From: Dirofilaria immitis
Taxonomy: Eukaryota; Nematoda; Chromadorea; Rhabditida; Onchocercidae
Direction: 5' to 3'
DNA: 64,000 nucleotides
Assembly (NCBI GenBank): GCA_024305405.1
Contig: JAKNDB010000105.1
Coordinates: 434,001-498,000 of the forward strand
Shown here: piece after piece, positions 37,648 through 49,317 of the stretch
Numbering within the stretch: the first letter of the stretch is position 1
How the letters are laid out: every line of letters begins with the position of its first letter
The notes under the pieces: model-generated
What the model was told of the DNA's origin: nothing
The model's database searches: none
What the model saw: only the letters and a program-made list of their open reading frames with translations
Translations under genes and position numbers: made by a program

Positions 37648-40600
37648 ATGATTCAGACAGCAGCTAATTCATCTCAACGAAATTTCAGCAAAAATGACGA
37701 ATTCGCCAAATTAGTAAGTCAATCTTTTCGGCCAGTGTATTCATCTCCAACCAGTATATTCATTATTTTATTTATTTTTTCATTTTGATTTATATATCTA
37801 GAATTTTAATGACTCCGTAGTTTCAAATATATTCTTTTGAATGAAATTACATGAATTCCAGTATTATCCTAGTGGAACAATTAAGGCTGAACAAAAGACC
37901 GGAATAGTTTTTATTGTTATCTAATTTATTGTGGTCATTCTTTGCGAAGTAATTCTACTTAGTTTTGTAGGAATTTTGTTTAAAATCAAATGATTTAGAT
38001 GGCAAGTGATGAAGGGTTTCGTTTGGGATATTTAAGGCTTTATAAAGCAGAATTGTTGGAATCAGTTGACAGTGTCGAAAAGTTGCAACAATTTTGCCAG
38101 TTTTTTGGTACGATAACCTTTAAAATATTTCGAATTGATTAGTAGCTTTTGAGAGAGTTTAACTTAATTTTCAAATCATGATAGTTTGAGAATGTGGTAA
38201 GTTTCAAATCATGATAGTTTGAGAATGTGGCTAATAAACTGTAGAAATTTTGTTTTTCTTCGTGATCATACTACTTTCTGCTGAGATGTTTTACGCATAA
38301 CTAACAGTTATTTTTTCTTTAACATTGTTAAATACCAACGAATGTTTTGATTCTATTTCAGAATATTATTTTAATAAAGTCAGTTGTTCAAAAATTTTCT
38401 GTGTCAGGAAGATTCAACTATACTTCAGATAATCCGAAATATTTTACTCGTATTTTGGATCTATACAAGGATAATTCCAGTAAGAAAATGGCATTAAATC
38501 ATTTTTGGCGTCGGATATGCTTTAATCGTCAAGCTATGGATCATATACTCTCTATGGCCACTAAAGGTATTAGTGCTGGAACATGTTAGATTATTTCAGA
38601 TATTTAGCCCTACATATTCGTTTTTTACAGTACAGCACATGCGCATACCTGTGATAATGGAGCATTATATTTTGAACGAGGTTCTAGTTCATATATTTCT
38701 TTTAATCGACTATCATAGTCATACTATAGGTCAAATGTTATTTGTATTCCTAGAGAAATAACTATAATAAAAATTCGTAAAAACCAGATGTGCAAGATTT
38801 ATTTAAATAAGGAATGAGATGATATATTTTTATGATCATGTAATTATACTATCTTGTTTTAAGTCAAGTCGCTTCACGTTAAATCTTGTTTTTTGAATTT
38901 ATTTTTGAAAAGAATCCTCATATTTTTCATCGTCTTTTCTCTTTTAGAGAACAAAGCTCTGTTTGATTCGATTCATGAAAATATATCGGCGGAGTCATTG
39001 GAATACTACCGTAAAATGTTCTGTGAAGATACAAAAAGAATGGATAAAATCACAATGACGATTGAGCCGCTGCCATTCTGTGCGGCATTAAAAGATATGG
39101 GCTATGAATCCATTAAGAATGTTGTGCAGGAAATGATGAAAAACAAAAGTATGAAATATTAAAATTATTAATCAGATCAAAAATTTTCATTGTCTTTTTG
39201 TGATGACGTTTTAGATTTAAATAATTCCAATTTTGTAGTGAAGAAAATGAGATAATATGTTTTTATTTTATTTTCATTTCAGTACAATTTAAAAAAATAA
39301 AAATATTTTCAGAATATGACGAAGCGGCATGCTATTTGATGAGGAACTTACCTAAAATTAAAAATCTGGGGTGTGAATCATCTGGCTGGTATTTCGATTT
39401 CTTAAATGCTTGTCTTGTTGATAGTGCTAATCGTTCGATACCCGAATTTATCGATCCTGATTATAAAATCTGCTTAGGTAAGGTTTCGAAAATGGATTCA
39501 GATTACCTGGGAAGTTGATGGAAGTTATTTATAAATTGAAATTGTTTTAAACTCTGCATGAAACTTGGTAGAAATCTTTCCATTCTCTTTTTTTATTTAT
39601 CTTAAAAAAGCACATTTTAGATGCCCACAACGCACAATGTCGAATCCTGAAGATATCTCAGGATAAGTTGCGAATACAAAATGGATTACCAAATACTGTA
39701 GAAGAATTAGGAGAACCAGAGAAACCGGAAAATCGTACCCAAGAACATTACAAGAAATATCGGATAAAGGCATTCAGTATGTCTTTTGCAGTTTTCTTAT
39801 TCAATAGAACTTCGTTTTAGGTAATTATTAAATTATCATTTTTTCCATTTATGTAATTAATTTAACAGCGAAAGTATAATATAATGAGAAGAGTTACTCT
39901 CAGGTGATGAAAAATTGGAACGCTTGGAGGATGCGGAATCGATTGAATTACGACCATATCAACAGGAACTAGTTGAAACAGCATGTCGAGGAATAAACAC
40001 AATCATTTGTGCTCCAACTGGTTCAGGGAAAACTGTTGTAGCTGCATATATTATATTGGAACATTTACGGGCTATGAAAGTTGCAAATAAGCCATCCAGA
40101 GTTTGTTTTCGTTTTTCTTATTATTATCTTAAATTCTTTCAATTTTTACTTCTATCGAATAGCATTACATCAAGATTACTTTGTCTTTATATTTTTTCAT
40201 CTCGAACTTCAAATTCTGCTTGTATTGTTGAATCAACAAATTTAACTGATTTCAACGATAAATCCCACTATTTAGTACACTTTACCACAGGTGTCCAAAT
40301 ATAGATTTTTCGATGCTTGCAAAGTTGCATTCTAATGAATCATCTTCTTTTATATCATCTCTGTTCAATATTTCTTCAGTTTCGAGGATTATCATGTCAG
40401 CTTGAATTTGTCGGAACGTGCATGTTCGAAACTTTAGAAGCACTTAGAATAATGTGCAAGTCTGTGTTATTAGCTGAGCTCAGACTAAAAAAGCATTAAT
40501 GGGTTGGTGTGGAAGTGAATATCTAACATCGAGATTTTGACATCAACCTGATGCATATAAGTTTCTCAATTATTTCTACTAAACATGCAAGTACATCGTA

Positions 40601-43600
40601 GGAAAAAAATTTTAGCTGTTTTAGGTAGCAATGCTTGTTCCAACAATTCCACTTGTAGAACAGCAATGTATAATGTTAAATCGTTATCTGCGAAAAACAT
40701 TCTGGGTAGACGGTATGAGTGGAAGTGAACAAGTCGATGAAAACGGACGTGCTCCAAATGTTTTAGCAAGTCACGTGACCGTTTTCACACCACAAATATT
40801 CATGTAAATTGTCAATTTCCATTTTTGTTATTTTCATTTGCAAATCGATCATGATTAACTTTAAATCAAATTATCTGCAAAATAACTAACCATTATCAGT
40901 ATTAGTAATTGGTATGAAAATTTTAGACGAAAATTTCAATGTAAGTGCCTTATGAATTCCATGTTTTATTTTTATTTTTTAGAAATTTATTGAAAAGTAT
41001 ACGTCGAGATGATCGTTTGTATTTCACCGATTTTTCGATGTTCATATTTGATGAATGCCACCATTGCGACGGAGACCATCCATATCATGGTAATTTTTGT
41101 CAATTTAGATTTTTTCAAAATTTGATGTCCAGATCATTCCAAGTTAGCTGAACGATTAGCAAAAAGTGTTTCACACTGATTTATACTTGATATGTTTCAT
41201 AGTAATGTTTAATTTTAATATTTTTACGTGCATTTATTGTATTGTCAATAAATCAAGAATGAGCATTTGTAAAGAAATGAGCATAATTTTCAGTTTGGGA
41301 AGAAAATGTAATGCGAAGTCATCTTAAATTAAAAATTGAAGTTTTTTTCTTCAGTTCTTATGCGAATGTTGCACAGATTTGATGGTCCAAAGCCGCAAAT
41401 TGTCGGTTTGACTGCTTCTCTGCCACTTGGTGCAGGACGTGCAAATGTTGAAGCAGCACTTGATGTTTGTTTTTAGTCTGATGGAAGTCTTTTGATTAAA
41501 CCGTTATTACTTTAGAAAGAAGTAATGCATAGTAGTTTCTGCCTTTTAGAATTTTGATTTTACTTGCTGACATTCTGAATTTATTAAATTACAGCATATG
41601 ATGGATTTATGTTCCAAACTCTCCACTCACTCCATCAGTACAGTTCGAAGATATATAGAAAATCTTCGTTATTATGTGAAGCCCCTGTCGATGGTTTGTT
41701 CTTGTTGATAGTATATTAAAATTCAGTTTAATTTAATGTTTTAGTAGATTTCCTTTGATAGGTTTAGACTGAAAATTCGTAACAGATTATAAAATTAAGG
41801 GAGCATTGTTTTCATTATCAATTCGTAGTTTCTTTTCAGACATAAAGCGCGCTCATCGTCCTGAGTTCGATAGCTTCTCTCAGTCATTAGAAATTTGTAT
41901 GAGAAGAATTGAATTAGTCATAAAGCTGGAACTTGAAAAAATATCTGGGAATAAAGTTAATGGTTTTAGAATGGTTCGTTTCATGTCAGTTTTAACTTAT
42001 GTGTTTTTTTTACATTGTTAAAGACGAATGCTTTGTTGAACGATATGTCATCTGTTGCTTTGATTTCTGAAACGAATAACTGATCCATCTACTGATTTTT
42101 TTCCTTCATTTACTTTGAAAACAAGATTGAAAAGTTCGTATAATTCCGTCACATGGTCTGTTTGTATGGATTTCAGTTGAAGAAAATAACCAATCACATA
42201 TTTTTTAAAAACAAGAATTTTAAAATAGCCAGATCACACATGATTTAGCTGCATATCATATTATGTTTGTACCATTCTCTTTCTCCATGCTGATTATTTC
42301 AGGAAGAAATTGCGTTTCCGGCATATCGGAACTCAACGCGTTACGAGAGTTATGTTGGAAGTTTGAAAAATCATTTAATGGAGTTAGATGGGGGTAAATT
42401 GAAGCACCAATTGTTCAAAATGCTTGAACATCTTGGGGTAAGTATTTTTATTCATCGAGTATTTGAGCCAAACACTGAATAGAATGAAATAAATGTTGTA
42501 CAATATTTTTCTAGAAATAAATCCGCGCTTGTCTGTTTTGCAAATTTACTTCTGACTCTTTTTGTCTTATTATTCAGCGGTAAGATTTGTATTTCAGTAT
42601 TATTATCGTGCTCTTTGCTTGAGTGATTTACTACCGAATTGGTATGCTTATGATTATTTACGTGAAAATATGATTAAAAAAATTTGCCAGGTGCAAGTGG
42701 TAATACAGTGATTCAGAATCAATTGGAGAAACTTTTCGAAAGTATGTCGTTTATTGGCACTAGCATTAGCAAAATATTAATATAATTCATTATCACTTAT
42801 CGCTATCTTCGTTTCAATTTCTTTTATATCTTTCTTTTACTTTTATTTACACTGTTATAAAATATTTAACTTTCATGCCATTTTCGCAACTTTACACCGA
42901 TCTTAGGTCTTTATAAGGAATGTGATTTGAAGTTCCATCCATTTAATTAGGATTATAATGAAGAGTAAAGCAGTTAAAAGGGTTTTTGTGTTCTTTTACC
43001 AGATCTATATTTCTTCCCTTTTCAGAATTCGTGAAGCCGAATGAATTAAATTTCAAAGAAAATGACACGGGTGAAGAAAAGAAATTTTGAAAATGTTGCA
43101 CACTATTTTGCGTGAACAATTCGATTCTGAACCAGCATCCAGAACGATAATCTTCGTGACGACGCGTAAACTGGCTCAATATTTGTCACAGCATTTGAAC
43201 GCTATCAAAATTGTCGATGGAATAAATCGTGCAGTCGGATTTATTACTAGTAATGGCCCTTTTATTTCTACTTTTTGGAAAGGAATTTATATCTTTCGCA
43301 TTTTTGTTTTGCGAAATAATGTAAAAATATCTTTTAATGACATAAGTGGTGTCGCCGATCTTCTTTAATCGTGACAAGGATTGAGGATTCTTTCTGCCTT
43401 TCAGTGGGAGCATTTCAAACGTAGGTAATTAAACCTTCATTACTATAGATGGACGCAGCGATTACCATATCAATAATATAGTTATATGAATAAGACAAGT
43501 TTAATAACGATAACATAATTTAAGAGAAAAAGACAAAATAACATCATATATTGTCCAATCTCTTCGTTGAAGCATATCTTTAGAAAATGCTTCTGGTAGT

Positions 43601-46222
43601 TAGACCTTCTTTTTCCACGTGACAGTGGAACTTTTTCACCTTTGTTAGCTCACGGGAATGGTGCTCTTTGTGCCTTCATTAGCACATTTGAAACGTAGCT
43701 TTTTTAGAGCTCGTTGATAATGGATGGAAAATTCTAGCTTGTGATTTAAATTCATGTAGCTTATTTATGTTTAGGTTCAAATCAGTCATCTAGCTTGAGT
43801 GGTCAAACGGCTGAAGAGCAACGAACAGTGATTGAAAGTTTCAATCAGGGTATTTTGAAGGTTTTAGTAGCTACATCAGTTGCTGAAGAAGGTTTAGACA
43901 TTTCTGCATGTAATCTTATTATCAAGTACAATAACACAGGCTCCGAGAGATCACTTATTCAGAGGAGAGGTTCGTTCGGTTTAAGTTGCTGAAGTTTTGT
44001 TTATTTAATCCAGAATTCGATTTTAAAAATGAATAGTCCATATGTATTGTTACAAAGGGTTAAGACCAGCTCTGAGATTTTTCTAAAAATTTTTCGTGAA
44101 TTAGTAATTAATCCACCTCACCGGATTTTTACGATTTCTACAAGTTAAGGAGTACTATAGGTCGAGCTCGGGCCAAGCATAGCAGATCAGTTCTGTTGGC
44201 ACTGGATGGTTCTATTGAGGAGAAAGAGTTAGAAAGCATCCAAAAAGAACATTTAATGAGACGCTGCTTAGAACATATGCAAACCAAGTCAGAAAAGCAG
44301 ATGAAACAGTTGGTAGGTTGTTAACCATAAAAATCGTTGTTTCAGTAATTTTAAGATTTATCCGTTATCGAAATGACATTTTTATAACTCTTAATAATAA
44401 AATTATTGTTCAATCATTCATAAATTTTATTTTATGTGGAATTTTAAAGTTTGTTTAAATTATATTCATTTAAGGTAGAAGCGAAAATTAATCAAACAAA
44501 GGCTCTTTATGAGGCAGATTTACTGCGAGAGAATGAGAGGAAACGTTCGTTAGAGGAAAATGGTTATTTTTTGTAATATGTTGCTATCGCAAATTTCAGA
44601 ACTGAAAACTAGAATTATGTTTTTCGGAAATGGTTTAAGATATTGAAAAAACCAGAATTCGAGTTCTTTGAATTGCTCAAGATTCGAGAACGTCTTTCCT
44701 TCCAGAATGAAATTGATTAAAATCAGTGTTTTGGTATTGTAGTTATGATTTGAAATGCCGTCTTTGTGGTGCATTTATATGTAAAAGTAGTAGTATGCGC
44801 ATTGCATGTGATAACCAATATGTGTGCTGTGACCCGACAATTTGGGAACGGATTGATGCTCGAGTCCATAGTGCAAAGGTAAACTTCAGTTTTAGACATT
44901 CATAAAATTCTAAAATCTCTAATGAAAGTTATGGAAAACAAAACCCTAGGATTTTAAGAATTCCTTTTTAAGAAATTCCTGAATTCCTGAGAAAATTTCT
45001 GAGAAATCCCTGATTTTAGAATTCCTGACGAATTTCTCAGGAAAAATCCCTAAGAAATTCCTGAGAGAGAAATTCCCGATTTTAACAGAGGAAATTAAAT
45101 ATGTTCCAGCATAATTTTGCAGCTTCTCTGAAAGTGTACCATATCTTTTTTATCCGTCCTATTTTCTATTACAGCTATCTGAAATCTTTAATTTGTTTCC
45201 TTATTTTTATTCATGGTTTCATTTGTATGTACACATTTAGGATATTAAATAATAATTTGAAATATGTTCATGAAAGCCCTTCATAACCCCACATACAAGG
45301 CTTGATTCTTTTCTTCCTCCCAATCTTTTTGTTATTGGCTTTATTAATCGGAGTATATGCAGCTCTGCTACATATTTTATCTTTCTACGAACGCAACGTT
45401 TGTGATGTGCCAGTTTATTTTATATTCAAGAGAATTTGAATTCAGTGTTTTTTTATAATGCAGTCACTGGCAATTGCAACGCTAGTTGGTAAACCACACT
45501 GCAAAGGAAACGACGAATCAGATTGTAATGAAGTCCTAGGTACGATCGTCAAACTGTACGGTGCCTTCCTGCCAACAATATCAGCAAAAGCGATAATAAT
45601 TGATGATAAGGAAGGATTATCTGGTCGAATGCAACATGAGAAAAATGGGATTCTATAACGACGGATAAATTTTGCGTTGAACCAGTTAACGAGTTTGATC
45701 TTGTGAGTTATTCATCTTTGATTTCGTTGGTCAATTAAATCCTATTTTGGAATAATTTAAGGCCTACAGAGTTCGGAAGACTTCTGAATTTTTAATCAGT
45801 AAATCACTAGTTAGAATAAGATTACTGATTATGGCCAATGATCTCAGTTTCTTATTAAAGTATTAAGAAAGTCGTTTAATGGTAAGGTTAGATTACACGC
45901 ACAAGTTCATTGAACTATTTCTCAGAAAGTGATGCTGAACTCATTATACAACTACTCACGAGAGCAGCATCTTCAATTTGAAGCTCAAGCAGGACTTGCT
46001 ATCAAACGTGCTCTTATCGAAATGAAAAAGAAAAGCGACCCCCTGCAATTGAGGATTAAGCGCTCTTCCATAAGATGTTTTGTCTATGTCTCTGTCATCT
46101 TTCTTCTTCGTTACGTTATCCAATTCCCAATCACAGCTCTGACAATTCAGAATCTAAAAACACGAACTTATCATCATCCTCCTAGTGTTTTTTTCTCCTT
46201 AGAACAGTTTGCCTTATTGTGA
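37648..46222 (+). CDS. RIG-I-like / Dicer-related DExH helicase (DRH family)
   Basis: About 22 exons, ~1,110 aa. Exons: 37648-37713, 37999-38107, 38384-38566, 38631-38680, 38948-39148, 39313-39477, 39621-39776, 39904-40100, 40625-40803, 40983-41089, 41355-41464, 41595-41697, 41840-41973, 42303-42437, 42598-42741, 43026-43249, 43775-43969, 44161-44312, 44475-44572, 44743-44878, 45464-45702, 45926 onward. An N-terminal helical ~300 aa (possible CARD-like region) precedes the superfamily 2 helicase core: ELRPYQQE, Walker A APTGSGKT, AMLVPTIPLVEQQ, motif II DECH, GLTASLP (motif III position), VLVATSVAEEGLDI (motif V), IQRRGRARA (motif VI). The C-terminal regulatory domain carries a zinc-binding set: CRLCG, YVCCDP, HCKG. 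Known roles in worms: DRH-1 in antiviral RNAi, DRH-3 in 22G-RNA synthesis; I cannot assign which. Single-base deficits occur near 38670, 42676, 43082 and 45641. The last exon ends at 46222 as read, or at 46059 if one C is missing at 46039-46043. Confidence 0.9.
38169..38230. repeat. 29-nt tandem duplication, period 33
   Basis: Two exact copies of tttcaaatcatgatagtttg... at 38169-38197 and 38202-38230, in the second intron of the helicase gene. Confidence 0.9.
44945..45083. repeat. degenerate GAAATTCCTGA repeats in a helicase intron
   Basis: Roughly ten partly overlapping copies of a GAATTCCT / GAAATTYCYTGA-type word in both orientations. Examples are aagaaattcctgaattcctg and gacgaatttctcaggaaaaa. 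The half-sites are near-palindromic, so the intron RNA could form local hairpins. No similar cluster is seen elsewhere in the window. Confidence 0.7.
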
Positions 46223-46540
46223 CAAATATCTTACGAATCATTCTTTTACTTATTTTATATTTACTTGCTTCGTTTGTTCATCATTCTTTCCTTTTTGTAT
46301 ATGATAGAATCACTTAATTAGAAATTTAATCTCTGAGAAGTCTACATTTCAACACTGTTTGCTGAATTTGAAATTTGGCAACAACATGATTGTTTGCGTC
46401 TTACACTTAAACGAGAGCATCAAAATATTGTTTGTTATTGCACTATAAGAGTATTGAAATGCGATATAAAATAATAAAACAGTTTCATCGTTTTATGGTG
46501 AAATAGAAGGGAACAGTAAATGACAGAGAATTCAACAAAT

Positions 46541-48055
46541 TCATCTGCTGCTTTTGCTATGCCTTGCCGACTCTGATTCACGACGAGATGCTGATGAGCG
46601 ACGGCGAGCAATCTTAGCTGCTTGTTTCTCCTTAAAAAAAAAAAAGAAAAACTATTCAAAAAAGATTTGTAAGTCGTCCCATTTATGGAATAAAACCATG
46701 ACTCGTAATTGTAAAAGATGCTCAATACAAAAGAGCCTCAGAGAAAAAGGTTTTATCAACAACCAACTTTAGAGTACTGAGTCATCATTTTATGGTACTG
46801 AGCTTCTTCTTCACGCCGCTTAACACTTCGCTTAATTTTCATTGCTAGACGTCTCCGTTTGCGTTGCAACACAACTGGCGTTATTAATCGCTGGATTTTT
46901 GGTGCTTTACTGCGTGGTTTCTTACCTGAAACAAAACGGTATTATATTCATTATGAATCTTATCCTGCAAAACTATATGCACAATGAATTGACTTAAACA
47001 TGACAGATCGTATGAAGTCTACTTTCATTTTGAAGAGACTTCCTTCGATGTAAATCGTCAGTTGAGATAATTCACTGAGTGAACAACTAGGGTACTAAAG
47101 GATACTAAAAGCAACAGTTACCAAAAGGAATTTTACAGAAATACAACTACGAATAAATTTACCTTCTTTTTCGGGTAGTTTGCGACGGATGACATACTTT
47201 CTCACATCATCATTCTTCGTTAAATTAAACAGTTTTCGGATTTTAGATGCACGTTTGGGCCCCAGTCGACGAGGAACCGTAGTATCTGTTAGACCAGGAA
47301 TTTCCTGTTCGCCTAAAGTATATTTAAGCAGGTCCTAAAAATTTTTGAATTCCTCGTAATAAACACATAACTCAATGGAAATGAAATTTCTTACCTTTCT
47401 TTACAATGATTAATGCGAGAGCAGATAAATTAGCGTCAACAATACACCCCCGTACCGATTTACGCTTACGTTCCCCATCTCGGCGAGATCGATAACAAGA
47501 ATGCCCTTTTGACAGTAATAAACGCACACGTCCATTTGTCAAAACCCTTGTTTCATTGGAAAACCTTGCTTGTCATTACCACCAGTTATACGCAAAACAT
47601 AACCCTACAAAATGTTTTTTCCTTCTCTACCAAGCAATAGTATAGAGGAACCCCTACTTAAAACTTACATATAGAATACAGATAAAATCTAGTCGAATAT
47701 GGATTAAAATAAATGAACACAGATTTTCACTTTAAATACAAAAGTTTTACACATCTATATGTAAAAGAAATCTAAATATCACTATTTCTAAAGCCGCACA
47801 AGAACAGTATTTCATATTAAAATAATGAACTGATATGAAATTAAAAAAAAAAAAAACGAAATATTATTGGATCGAAGAAAAAAGTAAAAATTTAAACAAA
47901 GGATAAGATAACCATACCTTCCACTCATCACCCAAAGCATCAGCTTCCACTTCTTGCGCCATTCTCTTTTCATAGAAAATTCGTAATTTCTTCTCATCAT
48001 CAATTTCAAAAACCTTCTGACATCCAGTGGTCGGATATGCTATATTCAATTTCAT
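46541..48055 (-). CDS. rps-6: 40S ribosomal protein S6
   Basis: Five exons on the minus strand: 48055-47918, 47604-47395, 47312-47163, 46925-46768, 46630-46541. With one base restored this is 248 aa against ~249 for the family. It starts [20 protein letters not shown]. The RPS6 core includes [46 protein letters not shown] and [20 protein letters not shown]. Exon 5 holds the regulated C-terminal tail [20 protein letters not shown], ending R, the serine cluster phosphorylated by S6 kinase in other animals. Role: structural 40S subunit protein in the cytosolic ribosome. A missing G in MKQG|VLTNGR (plus-strand CCC at 47545-47547) breaks the frame into a TGA. In a gene that must be intact, this is best read as a sequence error. 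Convergent with the helicase gene, about 320-480 bp apart. Confidence 0.96.
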
Positions 48056-48078
48056 TTTTCTTTATTACAAATCTCTCC

Positions 48079-48085
48079 TGAAAGG
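48079..48085 (-). promoter_or_regulatory. candidate trans-splice acceptor for rps-6
   Basis: On the minus strand, ctttcag lies about 23 nt before the rps-6 ATG, leaving a short leader (GAGAGATTTGTAATAAAGAA...). This is typical placement for spliced-leader addition on a nematode ribosomal-protein mRNA. Confidence 0.5.
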
Positions 48086-49062
48086 ACATGCAACAGTAAT
48101 ATTTACAAATTACGAAATTAACAATTTGACTGCTTCCCTTTACTGAAAAACCCTTCCAGCTCAGCGAATAAAAGAAATCTCTGAAAAACGGCATCCATCT
48201 TTACACTTGGACTTGAATGTTTTTAGAACAACAGCTTGAGTTACACGGGATTAAAAGATAACAGGATATCATTAAGAACTGGAAACGAATCTAAAATATA
48301 AAATTATCATAAGATAACAGCAAGCTTCAAGTGCTCAATCTGTTCAAAGCATCTGAGCTATTTTCCCTACACCATGGCTTGAACGGAAATTGTTCCTGTT
48401 GATATTATTGGAAGCATTTCAAAGTTGAAAGGAACATAAATTGAAGTTGAGCACTTGAAAATGTATTTATTTGATAGGAATCTACCAGCAAAAATGCCTA
48501 TTTCTGAATCAAATCCATATTTCATTCGGGGCAATATAAAAATCTAAAAGCTGCAGGAAAAAAACTACCAGTGAATCGCGGGAATACCCTCACTCTCATA
48601 TCTATGACGGTACTTCCAACATGAGCTCCTAAAATGGTCTGACTGAATCATCGTAACATACACAGTCGGACGTGAAATTTTGGAGAATGAGTAGTTTATC
48701 ACTGTAAGAGATAAGAGAAAGAGATAGCCGAGAAATAGCACTGACATTACTGTAGGGAAAAGAAGATATACTATACATTTAAAAATACACGTGATAGAAG
48801 ACAACAAATTGTATAATTGTATAACTCTCAGCTTTTTGTAAAAAAGAAAGAAAGAGGAAATGCAAGACCAGGAAGAAGAGAAGCAGACAAAAACGAAAAC
48901 AAACAGTGGAAGCTTCTTTTTCAATATTCCTGTCTGGTTTATAGTCATCATTATACAGTTTGAACGAAACGAAAACGATTTTCCTTGAGATTGGTTATTT
49001 CAATCGGTGGATGTCGTTACATTATTGATAAGGCGATCATTATAACGACTCTGGTTGGAGTT
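48086..49062. other. upstream region of rps-6, no gene seen
   Basis: About 1 kb with no convincing open frame. A minus-strand frame at 48565-48951 is hydrophobic and low-complexity without a start or splice context, and is probably chance. Confidence 0.4.
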
Positions 49063-49317
49063 TTATATGATTGTCGTTGTTGGTGTTTGCCGTCTGAATA
49101 AGAAATGGAGTTTATAAGCATCAGATTCAATCGTCCAATTCAATCGCAAATCATTGATTGCCTTCAACATTTGAGCCAGCATACGATAATTAATTTTTTT
49201 GTTTGATGAACCGTTAAGAACGAGCTGATTTTTAGTGAATTTTTCGAAGAGAGAATAATATACTAATTCTATAGGGAGATTCGATTTACTTGCCAAAATC
49301 TCTCGAAATTTCTTCAT
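49063..49317 (-). CDS. unrecognised ORF or terminal exon (84 aa)
   Basis: Opens MKKFREILASKSNLPIELVY on the minus strand, just after a tttacatag acceptor-like sequence, and continues through NQLVLNGSSNKKINYRMLAQ and LKAINDLRLNWTIESDAYKL to a TAA. Residue composition is balanced and protein-like, better than chance frames nearby. It could be a single-exon gene or a last exon. No family recognised and no upstream exon firmly linked. Confidence 0.4.
   Translation of the reverse strand: MKKFREILASKSNLPIELVYYSLFEKFTKNQLVLNGSSNKKINYRMLAQMLKAINDLRLNWTIESDAYKLHFLFRRQTPTTTII

Noticed and set aside
40566..40769. Minus-strand frame opposite the helicase
   Set aside because: It is antisense to the well-conserved helicase exon 40625-40803 and has no features of its own.
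43087..43368. Separate protein MKMLHTILREQFDSEPASRT
   Set aside because: It is the helicase exon 43026-43249, made to look like a new start by the one-base deficit near 43085.
47812..48009. Minus-strand frame [20 protein letters not shown]
   Set aside because: It is the wrong frame of rps-6 exon 1 and intron 1.
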